Shown here piece after piece: positions 1-8,899 of a DNA stretch of 64,000 bases. Within the stretch, counting starts at the first letter, position 1; each line of letters starts with the position of its first letter. Where the stretch lies: the NCBI RefSeq assembly GCF_004359375.1, contig NZ_CP034726.1, positions 186,001 to 250,000 on the forward strand. Direction: 5' to 3'. The translations under genes and the position numbers were made by a program. Origin of the DNA: Acetilactobacillus jinshanensis. GTDB taxonomy: Bacteria > Bacillota > Bacilli > Lactobacillales > Lactobacillaceae. A model generated the notes under the pieces. The model saw nothing but the letters and a program-made list of their open reading frames with translations. It ran no database searches and had not been told where the DNA came from.

Positions 1-496
1 TTAGTTTCTTAGCGGCCTTGTTGCCAGGTTTGTAATAGTTTTTATCTGGCAGGAACAGGGCTGGTGCGTAAGCGGATAAGGCGTTAATTTTGGCGTTCTT
101 CATATCAGAATCAACGTCGAAACCGAATGGTAACGGCATTCCACTCAGTGTCCAGTCTGCTAAGTGGGCGTTAAGATTCTTTAATGATGATAGGCTTTCA
201 ACCTGATTCAGAATTGGTAATAACGGTTTATCACCGTCATCATCACGTTTCTGAAAGTTCATGGCCATGGCGTAGAATTTCTTGTATTCTGCCATCGGTT
301 TAGTCTTCGGTTGCATTTTACCGGACAATAATTTATCTGAATCTTTCATTAAGGTTTTATCGATCTGGTCAACCAGGTCACGGAAACCACCGGTAGTGGA
401 GTGGTCAGCAGGAATTTTGGCATGTTTAAGCCATTCCCCGTTTACGGCCTGGTAAAAATTATCTTTGAGTAGACTTTTGTTTACTTGGTCTGACAT
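1..496 (-). CDS. pepO: M13-family endopeptidase PepO, N-terminal part (runs off window)
   Basis: The first 165 codons of a neprilysin-type (M13) zinc endopeptidase that cleaves oligopeptides in the cytoplasm. The reading frame is open to the left edge. The conserved M13 N-terminal block is visible (NFYQAVNGEWL near residue 18, then a FRDLVDQ segment), matching lactococcal/lactobacillar PepO. The catalytic HExxH and GENIAD motifs would lie beyond the window. The ATG at 494-496 is preceded by AAGGAGAC at good spacing. The gene is divergent from the YibE/F pair. Family assignment rests on the N-terminal domain only. Confidence 0.88.
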   Translation of the reverse strand, partial: MSDQVNKSLLKDNFYQAVNGEWLKHAKIPADHSTTGGFRDLVDQIDKTLMKDSDKLLSGKMQPKTKPMAEYKKFYAMAMNFQKRDDDGDKPLLPILNQVESLSSLKNLNAHLADWTLSGMPLPFGFDVDSDMKNAKINALSAYAPALFLPDKNYYKPGNKAAKKL

Positions 497-630
497 TGTA
501 AAGTCTCCTTATTTTAAGTTCAGAATATAGTATACCTTGTTTCTGAAAGCTGTGGTTATTCAAACGTTTACAAAGGGTTTAAAATGAGAACTGATAAATA
601 ATGATAAGATTTCGAGATGAATTATAGATT

Positions 631-1743
631 ATGTTATGGATTAAGAAAATTCCGTGGAAAATGATCCTTGGGATGCTAATCATCGGGATCATTTTTATCT
701 TTGGAATGATGCATGATGAAGCATTGTATCAGCAACCAATCTTTAAGGTTAATCACGTTCGTGAACTCAGTAGTGATAAGGCAACCGATGAATTTCATAA
801 TCAGGACCGTCAGACTAATCAGAAGCTGAGCGGAGTCATTATGAACGGTAAACACAAGGGTCATCATTTAAGTATTTCTAATACTTATTCTGAATCCAAC
901 GCGATGGACCGTGAGTATCACGTTGGTGAAGAAGCCTTTTTGGTGATCCATAAGGACATTGGCCGTTCTACCATCAGAACGTATAAACGGGACGTGCCAG
1001 TTGCGGCATTAACTTACCTCGCAATTTGTTTGCTTTTGATTTTCTTAAGGATCAGTGGCTTAACGGCACTCTTGAGTATCGTGGTCAACATTATATTGTT
1101 TATGCTAGCAGTCGTGATTAACGGTAAAACCGAAGGAACTAAGGTGCTATTACTTTTCGGAGCTTTAGCCGTAGTCTTTTCAGTTGTGACCTTACTGCTA
1201 ATTCTAGGTTTCAGTCGGCAGATGTTAATCACGTTAGCGTCAACGGTCTTCGGGACTTTAGCAGCATTGCTGATCAGTTTGCTCGTTTTTCACCTTACTC
1301 ATGAGCACGGGATCCATTACGAATCCATGCAGTACGTCACCCAGCTGCCGCAGCCGCTATTTTTGGCTGAATCGCTGATTGGATCATTAGGTGCGGTAAT
1401 GGATGAATCAACTGATATTACATCGTCACTATTTGCTTTAGTCCGTGAACAGCCCAAGATTTCTCGTAATCTGATCTTTCTAGCGGGCCGAAACATCGGT
1501 AAATCGATTATGGGTCCGTTGATTAACGTCCTGTTCTTCATTTTCATGGGTAGTGCACTGCCTTTAACGTTGTTGTTCCTAAAGAACGGTAACAGCTGGG
1601 GTTATTCATTTACCATGAACATGTCATTAGGCGTTGTCCAGAGCTTGATCAGTGCAATTGGAATTGTTTTAGCAGTATTGTTATCGAGTTTCTTTGCCAG
1701 TATTTGGATTAAAGGTAACCAGAAAGCTGGTGCCACAGCATGA
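631..1743 (+). CDS. YibE/F family membrane protein (first of a pair)
   Basis: A 370-aa membrane protein of the YibE/F family, which occurs as two-gene units in lactobacilli. Its biochemical function is not established. One N-terminal membrane anchor (about residues 10-27) is followed by a soluble extracytoplasmic region of roughly 90 residues and then about six membrane segments. The family signature GSLGAVMDESTDITSSL lies in the C-terminal half. The stop overlaps the start of the next gene (ATGA, 1740-1743), indicating translational coupling and a joint complex. The SD in front of the ATG is weak (GAGATGA). Confidence 0.85.
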   Translation: MLWIKKIPWKMILGMLIIGIIFIFGMMHDEALYQQPIFKVNHVRELSSDKATDEFHNQDRQTNQKLSGVIMNGKHKGHHLSISNTYSESNAMDREYHVGEEAFLVIHKDIGRSTIRTYKRDVPVAALTYLAICLLLIFLRISGLTALLSIVVNIILFMLAVVINGKTEGTKVLLLFGALAVVFSVVTLLLILGFSRQMLITLASTVFGTLAALLISLLVFHLTHEHGIHYESMQYVTQLPQPLFLAESLIGSLGAVMDESTDITSSLFALVREQPKISRNLIFLAGRNIGKSIMGPLINVLFFIFMGSALPLTLLFLKNGNSWGYSFTMNMSLGVVQSLISAIGIVLAVLLSSFFASIWIKGNQKAGATA

Positions 1744-2516
1744 GTGTTATCAGTGGATTAGGTTTAGTTCTGTTAGTGTTGATGCTGATTGTTGGTGGTA
1801 AACAGGGGCTGCAATCGTTCTTAAGCTTATTATTTAACTTTGGCTTCTTGTTCTTTGCGATTGTGTTAATTGCCTTTCATCTGCCACCGATCTGGATCAC
1901 AGTGATCACCAGTATCATCGTTTTGTCGCTGACCATTTTCCTGAGTGGCTCGAACGACACCACCAGTAAGATTGCCTTTGAAGCATCGTTATTCGTTTTA
2001 TTCGTTTTGATTCTGTTAATCGTGCCGTTTGAATACTGGGGTCAGTTCCAGGGCTTTGGCCTTGAAGACAGTGATGACCTGGAAGGGATGTCATTGTTGA
2101 TTGGGATTCCGTTCATTAAGGTTGCCATTGCCACGGCAATTCTTAGTACTCTGGGTGCGATTGCTGAAGCCACGATGGCGATTGCTTCCGGGCTTGGTGA
2201 AATTATTGATCATGATCCAAAGATCCAACCGCATCGTTTACTAGGTGAAGGGATCATGATTGGTAAGCAGATCATCGGAACCACGTTAAATACACTCTTC
2301 TTTGGTCTATTTGGTGGCTCATTAGCCTTATTTGTCTGGTTCCTTGGTCTGCATTATTCATTCGGTATGATCATGAACGACAAGGTCTTTGCTGCTGAAT
2401 TTATCATTATTATCTTCTCATTGATCGGAGTCATCATCACGATCCCAATCACATCGTTGGTAATGGCTCAGCAATTACGGTATCATCAAAAACACGGTAA
2501 AAAGTCATCGAAATAG
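1740..2516 (+). CDS. YibE/F family membrane protein (second of a pair)
   Basis: A 258-aa almost entirely hydrophobic protein with about seven membrane segments. It carries the second YibE/F signature block (LGAIAEATMAIASGLGEI). It lacks the soluble N-terminal domain of its upstream partner, so the pair probably forms a hetero-oligomer. The ATGA overlap and shared promoter support one operon, and the S9 peptidase gene begins 11 bases downstream. Substrate and function are unknown for the family. Confidence 0.85.
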   Translation: MSVISGLGLVLLVLMLIVGGKQGLQSFLSLLFNFGFLFFAIVLIAFHLPPIWITVITSIIVLSLTIFLSGSNDTTSKIAFEASLFVLFVLILLIVPFEYWGQFQGFGLEDSDDLEGMSLLIGIPFIKVAIATAILSTLGAIAEATMAIASGLGEIIDHDPKIQPHRLLGEGIMIGKQIIGTTLNTLFFGLFGGSLALFVWFLGLHYSFGMIMNDKVFAAEFIIIIFSLIGVIITIPITSLVMAQQLRYHQKHGKKSSK

Positions 2517-2527
2517 GAGGTTGTTAT

Positions 2528-4477
2528 ATGAAAGGCGTTAGTGCATCGGATTTATATCAGTTAAAGTCGGTTACTCAGCCGGTCAGTGCTGATGGTCGCT
2601 ACTTCTTTGTTGAAAATGCGATGGATCAAAAGGATAATCGATATCTAGCTAGCATTGCCAGCATCGATCATCAGGGTAACTATCAGATTTGGGCTGACGG
2701 TGGAATCAATACTAATCCGCAGGTTAGTTCTAGTTACCTGTACTATGTTCATCAGACTAAACAAGGTAACCAGTTAATGCGGATGTCGTTATCAGGTGGT
2801 CAGGCTGAACCGATTCAAGTTAACGGCTCCGTTAGTCAGCTTCATTTAGCTGGAGACCAGCTTTACTTTAAGGTTACTCAAAATTATGAAACACCAAAAT
2901 ATCCAACTAGTCAGTTTCCACAGGTCCGAACGGTCACGAAATTAGTCAACAAAGCTGATGGCTACGGCTGGTTACCGAATGACGCTCGTTATGAAATGTG
3001 TGTCTACTCCGAAAAGAGTTATCAGGTTACGGTCTTGATGAACAGCCAGGCCGACTTTAATCTTCAATCAATTAGTCCTGATCATCAGACGGTATTGTAT
3101 CTTCAGCAGACTAATCACAAGATGACTGATATTAATCGAGCTCGAGGCGCGTTTGCGTATAACGTGAACACTCATCAGGCCAAGTTGATTAATCACGATG
3201 TACCAAAAGGTGTCTTTCATACTGCTCAATATTCTCCGGATGGTCACTGGATTGCGTTAATTGGGAATGATGATAGTTACCCAAGCGTAACGGTGAATAA
3301 TTTCTGGCTCTATGACGTTGAAAATGACCAGCTCAGTAATTTAACTAAAGATCATGATGACGTAGACGTTGGCTACGCTGGTGGCTTGAGTACTGATTTT
3401 GCCCAGCAGCGAAGCAATGTCGAAATGCACTGGTTAGATAACGGTGATTATCTATTTCATGCCTATCATCACGGTCGTAGCCAGTTATATCTAGGTCACG
3501 GTAAACAGATTAAATTAGTTAGTGATCGTCGTCGCGAGGTCTATGACTTTAACATTATCGATGCCCGTCACGTAATTCTAAGTTCATCGAAACAGTCACA
3601 GCCGTGTGAATTACGGGTTATGAGCTTAGATTACGATGACGAAAAAACGGTTTATAACCCGAACTGGCAGTATGAACAGGATCATCATTATGCTAAAGCA
3701 GTTCCATTCCATTGCCAATCCGCAGATAAAAAAGCCACGATTTACGGCTGGGTAATGCCATCGTTGAAGCACCAGGCTAAGAGCCCAGTTGTTTTATACG
3801 TTCACGGTGGCCCACATGATGCCTATGGTGACAGTTTCTTCCAGGAATTCCAGGCGATCGCTGAACACGGTTACTCATTAGTATACGTTAACCCACGTGG
3901 TTCAACGACCTATGGCCAGAAGTTTGAAACGGCAGTGATTGGTAAGTTTGGAACGGTTGATTATCAGGACGTAATTACCGGCTTGGACGCCGCTTTGAAG
4001 CAGTTTAAACATCTTGACGGTAAGCATGTCTACATTGCTGGTGGTTCTTACGGTGGCTTCATGTCATTGTGGGCCATTGGTCACACCAATCGTTTTACCG
4101 CTGCAATTGCTCAACGGCCGTTAGCTGACTGGCGTTTACAATATGGTGTCAGTGATATCGGAATTCGCTTCTGTGATGATGAATTAGGGAAAGATCTCTA
4201 TAAAGATCATGCTGATGAATTATACAAGAAGGAATCACCGATTACTTATGCGATGAACGTTAAGACACCGCTATTAATCCAGCATGGTGAATATGACATG
4301 CGATGTCCTGACAGTTTGAGTGAAGAGTACTTCACCGCCGTTAAACAGACTGGAACTGAAGTCCGTTACTTACGTTATCCGCAGGGGTTCCATGGTGTTT
4401 CTCGTCATGGATTACCGAACTTACGGATCCAGCGAATGCGCGACATTATGAGTTGGCTGGACAGCCATTTAAATTAA
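2528..4477 (+). CDS. S9 family peptidase (prolyl oligopeptidase / acylaminoacyl-peptidase type)
   Basis: A 649-aa cytoplasmic serine peptidase. Residues 1 to about 400 form a beta-propeller-like domain with WD-like repeats that restricts access to short peptides. The C-terminal alpha/beta-hydrolase domain carries the nucleophile Ser507 in GGSYGG, Asp590 in GEYDMRCP and His622 in GFHGVSRHG. This matches the S9C subfamily layout and usual length of 600-680 aa. The start is set by AGGAGG at 2516-2521 ahead of the ATG at 2528. It sits 11 bases after the YibE/F pair, so it is probably co-transcribed, and is closed by a strong terminator. Substrate preference cannot be read from sequence. Confidence 0.92.
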   Translation: MKGVSASDLYQLKSVTQPVSADGRYFFVENAMDQKDNRYLASIASIDHQGNYQIWADGGINTNPQVSSSYLYYVHQTKQGNQLMRMSLSGGQAEPIQVNGSVSQLHLAGDQLYFKVTQNYETPKYPTSQFPQVRTVTKLVNKADGYGWLPNDARYEMCVYSEKSYQVTVLMNSQADFNLQSISPDHQTVLYLQQTNHKMTDINRARGAFAYNVNTHQAKLINHDVPKGVFHTAQYSPDGHWIALIGNDDSYPSVTVNNFWLYDVENDQLSNLTKDHDDVDVGYAGGLSTDFAQQRSNVEMHWLDNGDYLFHAYHHGRSQLYLGHGKQIKLVSDRRREVYDFNIIDARHVILSSSKQSQPCELRVMSLDYDDEKTVYNPNWQYEQDHHYAKAVPFHCQSADKKATIYGWVMPSLKHQAKSPVVLYVHGGPHDAYGDSFFQEFQAIAEHGYSLVYVNPRGSTTYGQKFETAVIGKFGTVDYQDVITGLDAALKQFKHLDGKHVYIAGGSYGGFMSLWAIGHTNRFTAAIAQRPLADWRLQYGVSDIGIRFCDDELGKDLYKDHADELYKKESPITYAMNVKTPLLIQHGEYDMRCPDSLSEEYFTAVKQTGTEVRYLRYPQGFHGVSRHGLPNLRIQRMRDIMSWLDSHLN

Positions 4478-4522
4478 TTAATCGAAGATAAATTAGATTT
4501 ATATAATTTATAAAGTATTATA

Positions 4523-4557
4523 GGCAAGGCATTTCTGATCAAATGCCTTGCCTTTTT
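4523..4557 (+). terminator. Rho-independent terminator after S9 peptidase
   Basis: A 12-bp stem (GGCAAGGCATTT paired with AAATGCCTTGCC) with a short loop and a T5 run, 45 bases after the stop codon. Confidence 0.9.
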
Positions 4558-4637
4558 ACCATTAATAAAAGCGCTTTCTTTCTTAACGTGATCGGTGGTA
4601 GAATTTAAATGTAATCTTATGAGAAGGGATGTTAGAT

Positions 4638-5708
4638 ATGATCGAAAAATTCCTGATTGGAACTTACACGCTGCAGACTAGTCACGGCGTTTATGATTTA
4701 GAATTAGATGACAACAAGAAACGTTTACAGAACTTACGCTTCGTTGCCGGTAGCGGTAACCCAACGTACTTAGCCATTTCTAAAGCTAACCGAATCTATG
4801 CGATCGATAAAGTATGGCCAAAGAACTTAGGTGAAGGTAACGATCACATGCGTGGCGGCTTACAGGTCTTGGACAATAATTCTCGTCCGGCCATCGTAAC
4901 CGACACCAAATTAGATCCAGGTGTTTCACCTTGTTATGTCACCGTTGATGAAAAACAGCAGTTAGTCTTCACCGCTAACTACCACACTGGTGCAATCATT
5001 ATTTACAAGATTATGCCCAAGGGTAAGTTACAGGAAACTGATCGCGTCGTCGACAAAGGTCACCAGGGCCCGCGTCCTGAACAAAAAGACGGTGCTCATC
5101 CGCACTTTGCTGACTTAACTCCAGATGGCCGTTTAGTCGTCGTTGACTTAGGTCAGGACCGCATCTACTTATACAACTTAAGTGATGAAGGTAAATTAAG
5201 CCCCGTAAGTAAGTTCCAGTTCAAGCCTGGTTTTGGTCCGCGTCACATTGTCTTCGATCCAAAGAAGGGCGTTGCTTATGTATCTGCTGAATTGAGTAGT
5301 AACGTTGCCGTTATGAATTACGACGCCAAAGTCGGTAAGTTTTCATTGAAGCAGGTTATTTCGACCATTCCTGACACTTGGACGAAACATAATGGTGCGG
5401 CTGCCATTCGCATGTCCAAAGATGGCAAGTTCATTTACGTATCTAACCGTGGCTTTAACAGTATTGCTGTCTTCCAGTCCGATGCTGAAGGCAAGTTAAA
5501 GTTAATTCAGGAAATCTCCACTGAAGGTGACTTCCCACGTGACTTCAACTTCAACCATGATCAGAGTATGGTAATCGCATTGAACCAGAACACTAATAAC
5601 GCTACTTTATACGAACGTAACGCTTCAACTGGTAAATTAAAGATGATCCAGAAGGACTTCAAAGTTCCTGAAGGTGTCTGCGTTTGCCCAGAAAAGATTA
5701 TTAAGTAA
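4638..5708 (+). CDS. Lactonase family protein (6-phosphogluconolactonase-like, YbhE type)
   Basis: A seven-bladed beta-propeller protein of the lactonase family (YbhE/Pgl type, about 340-355 aa; here 356). It probably hydrolyses 6-phosphogluconolactone in the oxidative pentose-phosphate route, important in heterofermentative lactobacilli. Features seen: N-terminal FLIGTYT, the central DGAHPHFADLTPDG block and GFGPRHIVFDP, typical of the family. The ATG at 4638 is preferred because an upstream in-frame ATG at 4629 lies inside the SD (GAGAAGGGA). It is monocistronic between two terminators. Codon use suggests good expression. Lactonase activity is inferred by family. Confidence 0.88.
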   Translation: MIEKFLIGTYTLQTSHGVYDLELDDNKKRLQNLRFVAGSGNPTYLAISKANRIYAIDKVWPKNLGEGNDHMRGGLQVLDNNSRPAIVTDTKLDPGVSPCYVTVDEKQQLVFTANYHTGAIIIYKIMPKGKLQETDRVVDKGHQGPRPEQKDGAHPHFADLTPDGRLVVVDLGQDRIYLYNLSDEGKLSPVSKFQFKPGFGPRHIVFDPKKGVAYVSAELSSNVAVMNYDAKVGKFSLKQVISTIPDTWTKHNGAAAIRMSKDGKFIYVSNRGFNSIAVFQSDAEGKLKLIQEISTEGDFPRDFNFNHDQSMVIALNQNTNNATLYERNASTGKLKMIQKDFKVPEGVCVCPEKIIK

Positions 5709-5730
5709 ATAATTGAAACTGATTATAAAT

Positions 5731-5769
5731 AAAAAGCTTGGTTAAAAATTAATTTAGCCAAGCTTTTTT
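5731..5769. terminator. Bidirectional terminator between convergent genes
   Basis: Inverted repeat AAAAAGCTTGGTTAA / TTTAGCCAAGCTTTTTT with T runs on both strands, serving the lactonase gene from the left and the small gene at 5798-6253 from the right. Confidence 0.85.
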
Positions 5770-5797
5770 GTCTATAATTCAATAAAAATTTTCGAGA

Positions 5798-6253
5798 TTA
5801 CTTATCAGTCATCTTAAAACTACGCTTAATTTCACCAACATCGGCATCTAAGCATTTACCATCCTGGTTGACGTTAACGGTATTTTCAACCCAGGTCTTA
5901 GGATCATGATCGTAATGTTCAGCGATCATGACTAAATCATCGATAACTTGGTGTAATTGAGAGTTAGGATAAACGGCAATCCGTTTTAAGTTATTAACAA
6001 CGTCGTTTAAACTCTGTTGAACACTGCTGATGCTGAAGGCACCGCTACCGATACCATATTTCTTAGCTAAAGAATAGACATCGTCAAAGTGATCAGCTAA
6101 GTATGCTTCAGAATCCTTAGGCTGAGCCTTTTTAACGGCATCCTTGCCTTCTTTAGCAAAGTCCATGTAAACAGTTGCTAAATCTTGAGTAGTGTCGATC
6201 GTCTGTTTTAATAACTTCTGTGCATTGTCGTCTAAATCCTTAAATTCTTTCAT
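5798..6253 (-). CDS. Hypothetical soluble helical protein
   Basis: A 151-aa protein with no signal peptide or membrane segment, predicted to be largely alpha-helical and acidic at its N-terminus (MKEFKDLDDNAQKLL). I do not recognise the family. The start at 6253 is chosen because AAGGGACG lies about 9 bases upstream; a further upstream in-frame start would overlap that SD. It is monocistronic with a shared bidirectional terminator, and stands between the lactonase and the Rad3-type helicase without obvious functional coupling. Confidence 0.7.
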   Translation of the reverse strand: MKEFKDLDDNAQKLLKQTIDTTQDLATVYMDFAKEGKDAVKKAQPKDSEAYLADHFDDVYSLAKKYGIGSGAFSISSVQQSLNDVVNNLKRIAVYPNSQLHQVIDDLVMIAEHYDHDPKTWVENTVNVNQDGKCLDADVGEIKRSFKMTDK

Positions 6254-6400
6254 TAAGTTTCGTCCCTTCAACTGATTTTATTACATTTAAATCGTTTTAT
6301 TCACCGTTAATTATTTTACCATAAATTAACGCCCATAATCCTTATTGATTGGGCTTGTCGATAATTGATCATAATATTTACGTTATCCACAGGTGGATAA

Positions 6401-8767
6401 CTAGTGATTTTGCCAGAAGTTATTCACTGCTTGCTTGAATTGAGATAAATTATACACAGACTGAGGGCGCCAAAAGGCTGGTAAGAACCGTCGATACTGG
6501 GTCCAACTAAAGCGTTGATCAATCAACGCCACGATCCCAACGTCACTAGCACTTCTAATTAAACGTCCGGCAGCTTGCATAACTTTATTTAATCCTGGTA
6601 ATTGGTAGGCGTACTCAAAGCCGTGACCCTCCGTGTCGAAATAATCACGAACTAAATTAGTTTCATCGTTAATTTTCGGTAAGCCAACGGTGACGACTGC
6701 AACCCCGATTAAGGCGTTACCCTTAAGATCGATGCCTTCTGAAAAGTTACTGCCTAAGATGGCAAATCCGACTAAGGTCTGTGAACAATTGGTCCTGAAT
6801 TTGTGGATAAAGTCCCTTTGGTCGTCGATCGACATGTCATTGGTCTGAATTAATGTCTTAACCTGTGGATAACGATGCTTAAAGTCGTCCGCAACCGAGT
6901 TTAAATAGTCATAAGATGGGAAAAACACTAAATAATGACCTGGTTTTCCACAGATTAAGGTGTAAATGGTATCAATAATTGTAGATTGATTAGCCTGACG
7001 CTGTCGATAAGTTGTCCGAATGTAATTAGTTATCAATACCTTTTGGTTCTGGGGTGGAAAAGCTGAGGGCAATTGATAATCTAGACTATCTTTTTCATTG
7101 CCTAGAACCCGTTGATAGTACTTCATTGGGGTTAGAGTTGCTGAGAATAGTACGGCACCACGACCTAGACTAAGTGAGTGGGCTAGATGTTGACTTGGAT
7201 CAATACAGAATTCACGGAAAATAACCTGATGGCCCTTATCGTGGATCATGAGGGTTCGATAGGTCTCGTCATACAAATCACCAATCGTTAAGTAGGTATT
7301 ACAGTCAAAGTAGAATTGAATCACAGCGTTGACCAAATCATCACGATGTTGCTGGCGTGGTAACCATTTGTGGATAGCGTGAGCCGTTTCCGCCACGGCT
7401 TGATTAAAACCTTTTAATGGCTTTTTAAGACTCAGACTATATTGATGTGATTCATCTAACGATAGACTTTCGTCTTCAAAGGTTCGCATTAGTTTCAGTA
7501 ATTTAGGCCGGATATCGTAGCAACGTGATTTGTGATGTTTAGTCAGCGTTAACAGATCTTTTAACTTCGCACTAGAAAGATCTGCTGAGTACATGTCACG
7601 GGAACGGCTAACTAGATTGTGTGCTTCGTCGATCAGAAAGAAGTTGCCGTCATCATGGGCTGAGAAGAACCTTTGTAAATAGACTTCGATGTTGAATAGA
7701 TAGTTATAGTCACAGATTACCACGTCACAGAAAACACTGGCGTCCAGTGAAAATTCAAATGGATCTAGAGTATATTTTTTGGCGTAGTGGATAACCGTTG
7801 CTTTGGTGATTTGGTTGTTATGTTTTAATAAATCTTTTAGTGCTGGCTTTAAGCGGTCGTAATAGCCCAACATATACGGATTTTCGTCAGGGTCTTTATC
7901 AATCTCCTGTGGAAAAGTAATCTCTTCTTTGGCGGTAATGGTAATACTTTTTATCCACAGGCCATGCTTTGCCAAAAAACTCATGGTTTCTTCAGCAACG
8001 TGGCGGGTGCTCTTTTTAGCCGTTAGATAAAAGATGCGGTTGAGCAGGTGTTCACCCATTGCTTTAACGCTGGGGAAAATAGTGGAAATCGTTTTACCAG
8101 TCCCGGTTGGTGCTTCACAGAAGAGATGCTTGTGGAAAAGAATCGTTTTATATACCGCAGCCGCCATTTCATGTTGACCGGTTCGATAATGTTTAAATGG
8201 GAACCGTAATTTCTTGGCGGTTCGGTTTCGTTTATCCACAATTTCATCTCGGAGTTCAATCCATTGTTGATAAATATTGAGCACATGGGTATAAAATTCG
8301 TGAGCTTGAACGTTGGTGAATTGCTGGATCTTTTCGGTAATTTGGTTATCGGGTGTCTTAACGTAAGTTAACCGTAATTTGACCTGCTTGATCTCAGAAT
8401 GTTTGTTCATCAAGAGATGAGCGTACATTTTAACCTGGCCCCAATATAGGATCAGAATACTTTTCGGGAGCTGATCGAAATCAACGTCGCAGGTCTTGAT
8501 TTCTTCGATCAGGGGATGCTTGCGCATGATAATCCCATCAGCACGACCATGAATGAGAAAGTGACGGTGGTTAATCTGAACAGGTTGCGATAGATAGACT
8601 TCTGGTTTGTAGGTCTTACCACGTCGGCGCTGGATTCGACGATGAATCCGACTCCCGTTTGCAGCGGTATTTTGGCTGTGGATAAGTGCACCTAAATCAC
8701 CACTGCGTAGAGTGAATTCAATTAATTTGCGGACTCCAAGATCTTTGGCTTTTGCGATACTGGACAC
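6401..8767 (-). CDS. Rad3/XPD-DinG-type helicase with N-terminal PD-(D/E)XK nuclease-like domain, lacking Fe-S cysteines
   Basis: A 788-aa superfamily 2 DNA helicase (COG1199 type). Residues about 80-115 carry a RecB-like nuclease pattern (GRADGIIM then LIEEIKT), as in other Firmicutes members of this subfamily. Walker A is EAPTGTGKT, the DEAH box is FLIDEAHNL, and the C-terminal motif VI region is QAAGRLIRSASDVG. The segment that normally holds four Fe-S cysteines reads ITFPQEIDKDPDENPYMLG and YTLDPFEFSLD, with no cysteine at the expected sites. The listed GTG start overlaps the SD GAGGTG; the next well-spaced codon is an ATC at 8756-8758, so the true start is uncertain. It is probably a repair helicase; a cluster-free form is inferred. 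Confidence 0.88.
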   Translation of the reverse strand: MSSIAKAKDLGVRKLIEFTLRSGDLGALIHSQNTAANGSRIHRRIQRRRGKTYKPEVYLSQPVQINHRHFLIHGRADGIIMRKHPLIEEIKTCDVDFDQLPKSILILYWGQVKMYAHLLMNKHSEIKQVKLRLTYVKTPDNQITEKIQQFTNVQAHEFYTHVLNIYQQWIELRDEIVDKRNRTAKKLRFPFKHYRTGQHEMAAAVYKTILFHKHLFCEAPTGTGKTISTIFPSVKAMGEHLLNRIFYLTAKKSTRHVAEETMSFLAKHGLWIKSITITAKEEITFPQEIDKDPDENPYMLGYYDRLKPALKDLLKHNNQITKATVIHYAKKYTLDPFEFSLDASVFCDVVICDYNYLFNIEVYLQRFFSAHDDGNFFLIDEAHNLVSRSRDMYSADLSSAKLKDLLTLTKHHKSRCYDIRPKLLKLMRTFEDESLSLDESHQYSLSLKKPLKGFNQAVAETAHAIHKWLPRQQHRDDLVNAVIQFYFDCNTYLTIGDLYDETYRTLMIHDKGHQVIFREFCIDPSQHLAHSLSLGRGAVLFSATLTPMKYYQRVLGNEKDSLDYQLPSAFPPQNQKVLITNYIRTTYRQRQANQSTIIDTIYTLICGKPGHYLVFFPSYDYLNSVADDFKHRYPQVKTLIQTNDMSIDDQRDFIHKFRTNCSQTLVGFAILGSNFSEGIDLKGNALIGVAVVTVGLPKINDETNLVRDYFDTEGHGFEYAYQLPGLNKVMQAAGRLIRSASDVGIVALIDQRFSWTQYRRFLPAFWRPQSVYNLSQFKQAVNNFWQNH

Positions 8768-8899
8768 CTCTTTAGTATGAGTTAATTCTATAGTAATTTT
8801 GGGTAAAAGAAAAAGTGCGAATTGAATTATTATTATAAGTTAATTAACATTCCGGTGTATAATTGTACTATCAATAAAACGAAGAAAGGCCGTATATTC

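Noticed and set aside
8023-8286. Antisense or alternate-frame ORFs inside the helicase gene
   Set aside because: Covered by conserved helicase motifs in the main frame; no independent signals.
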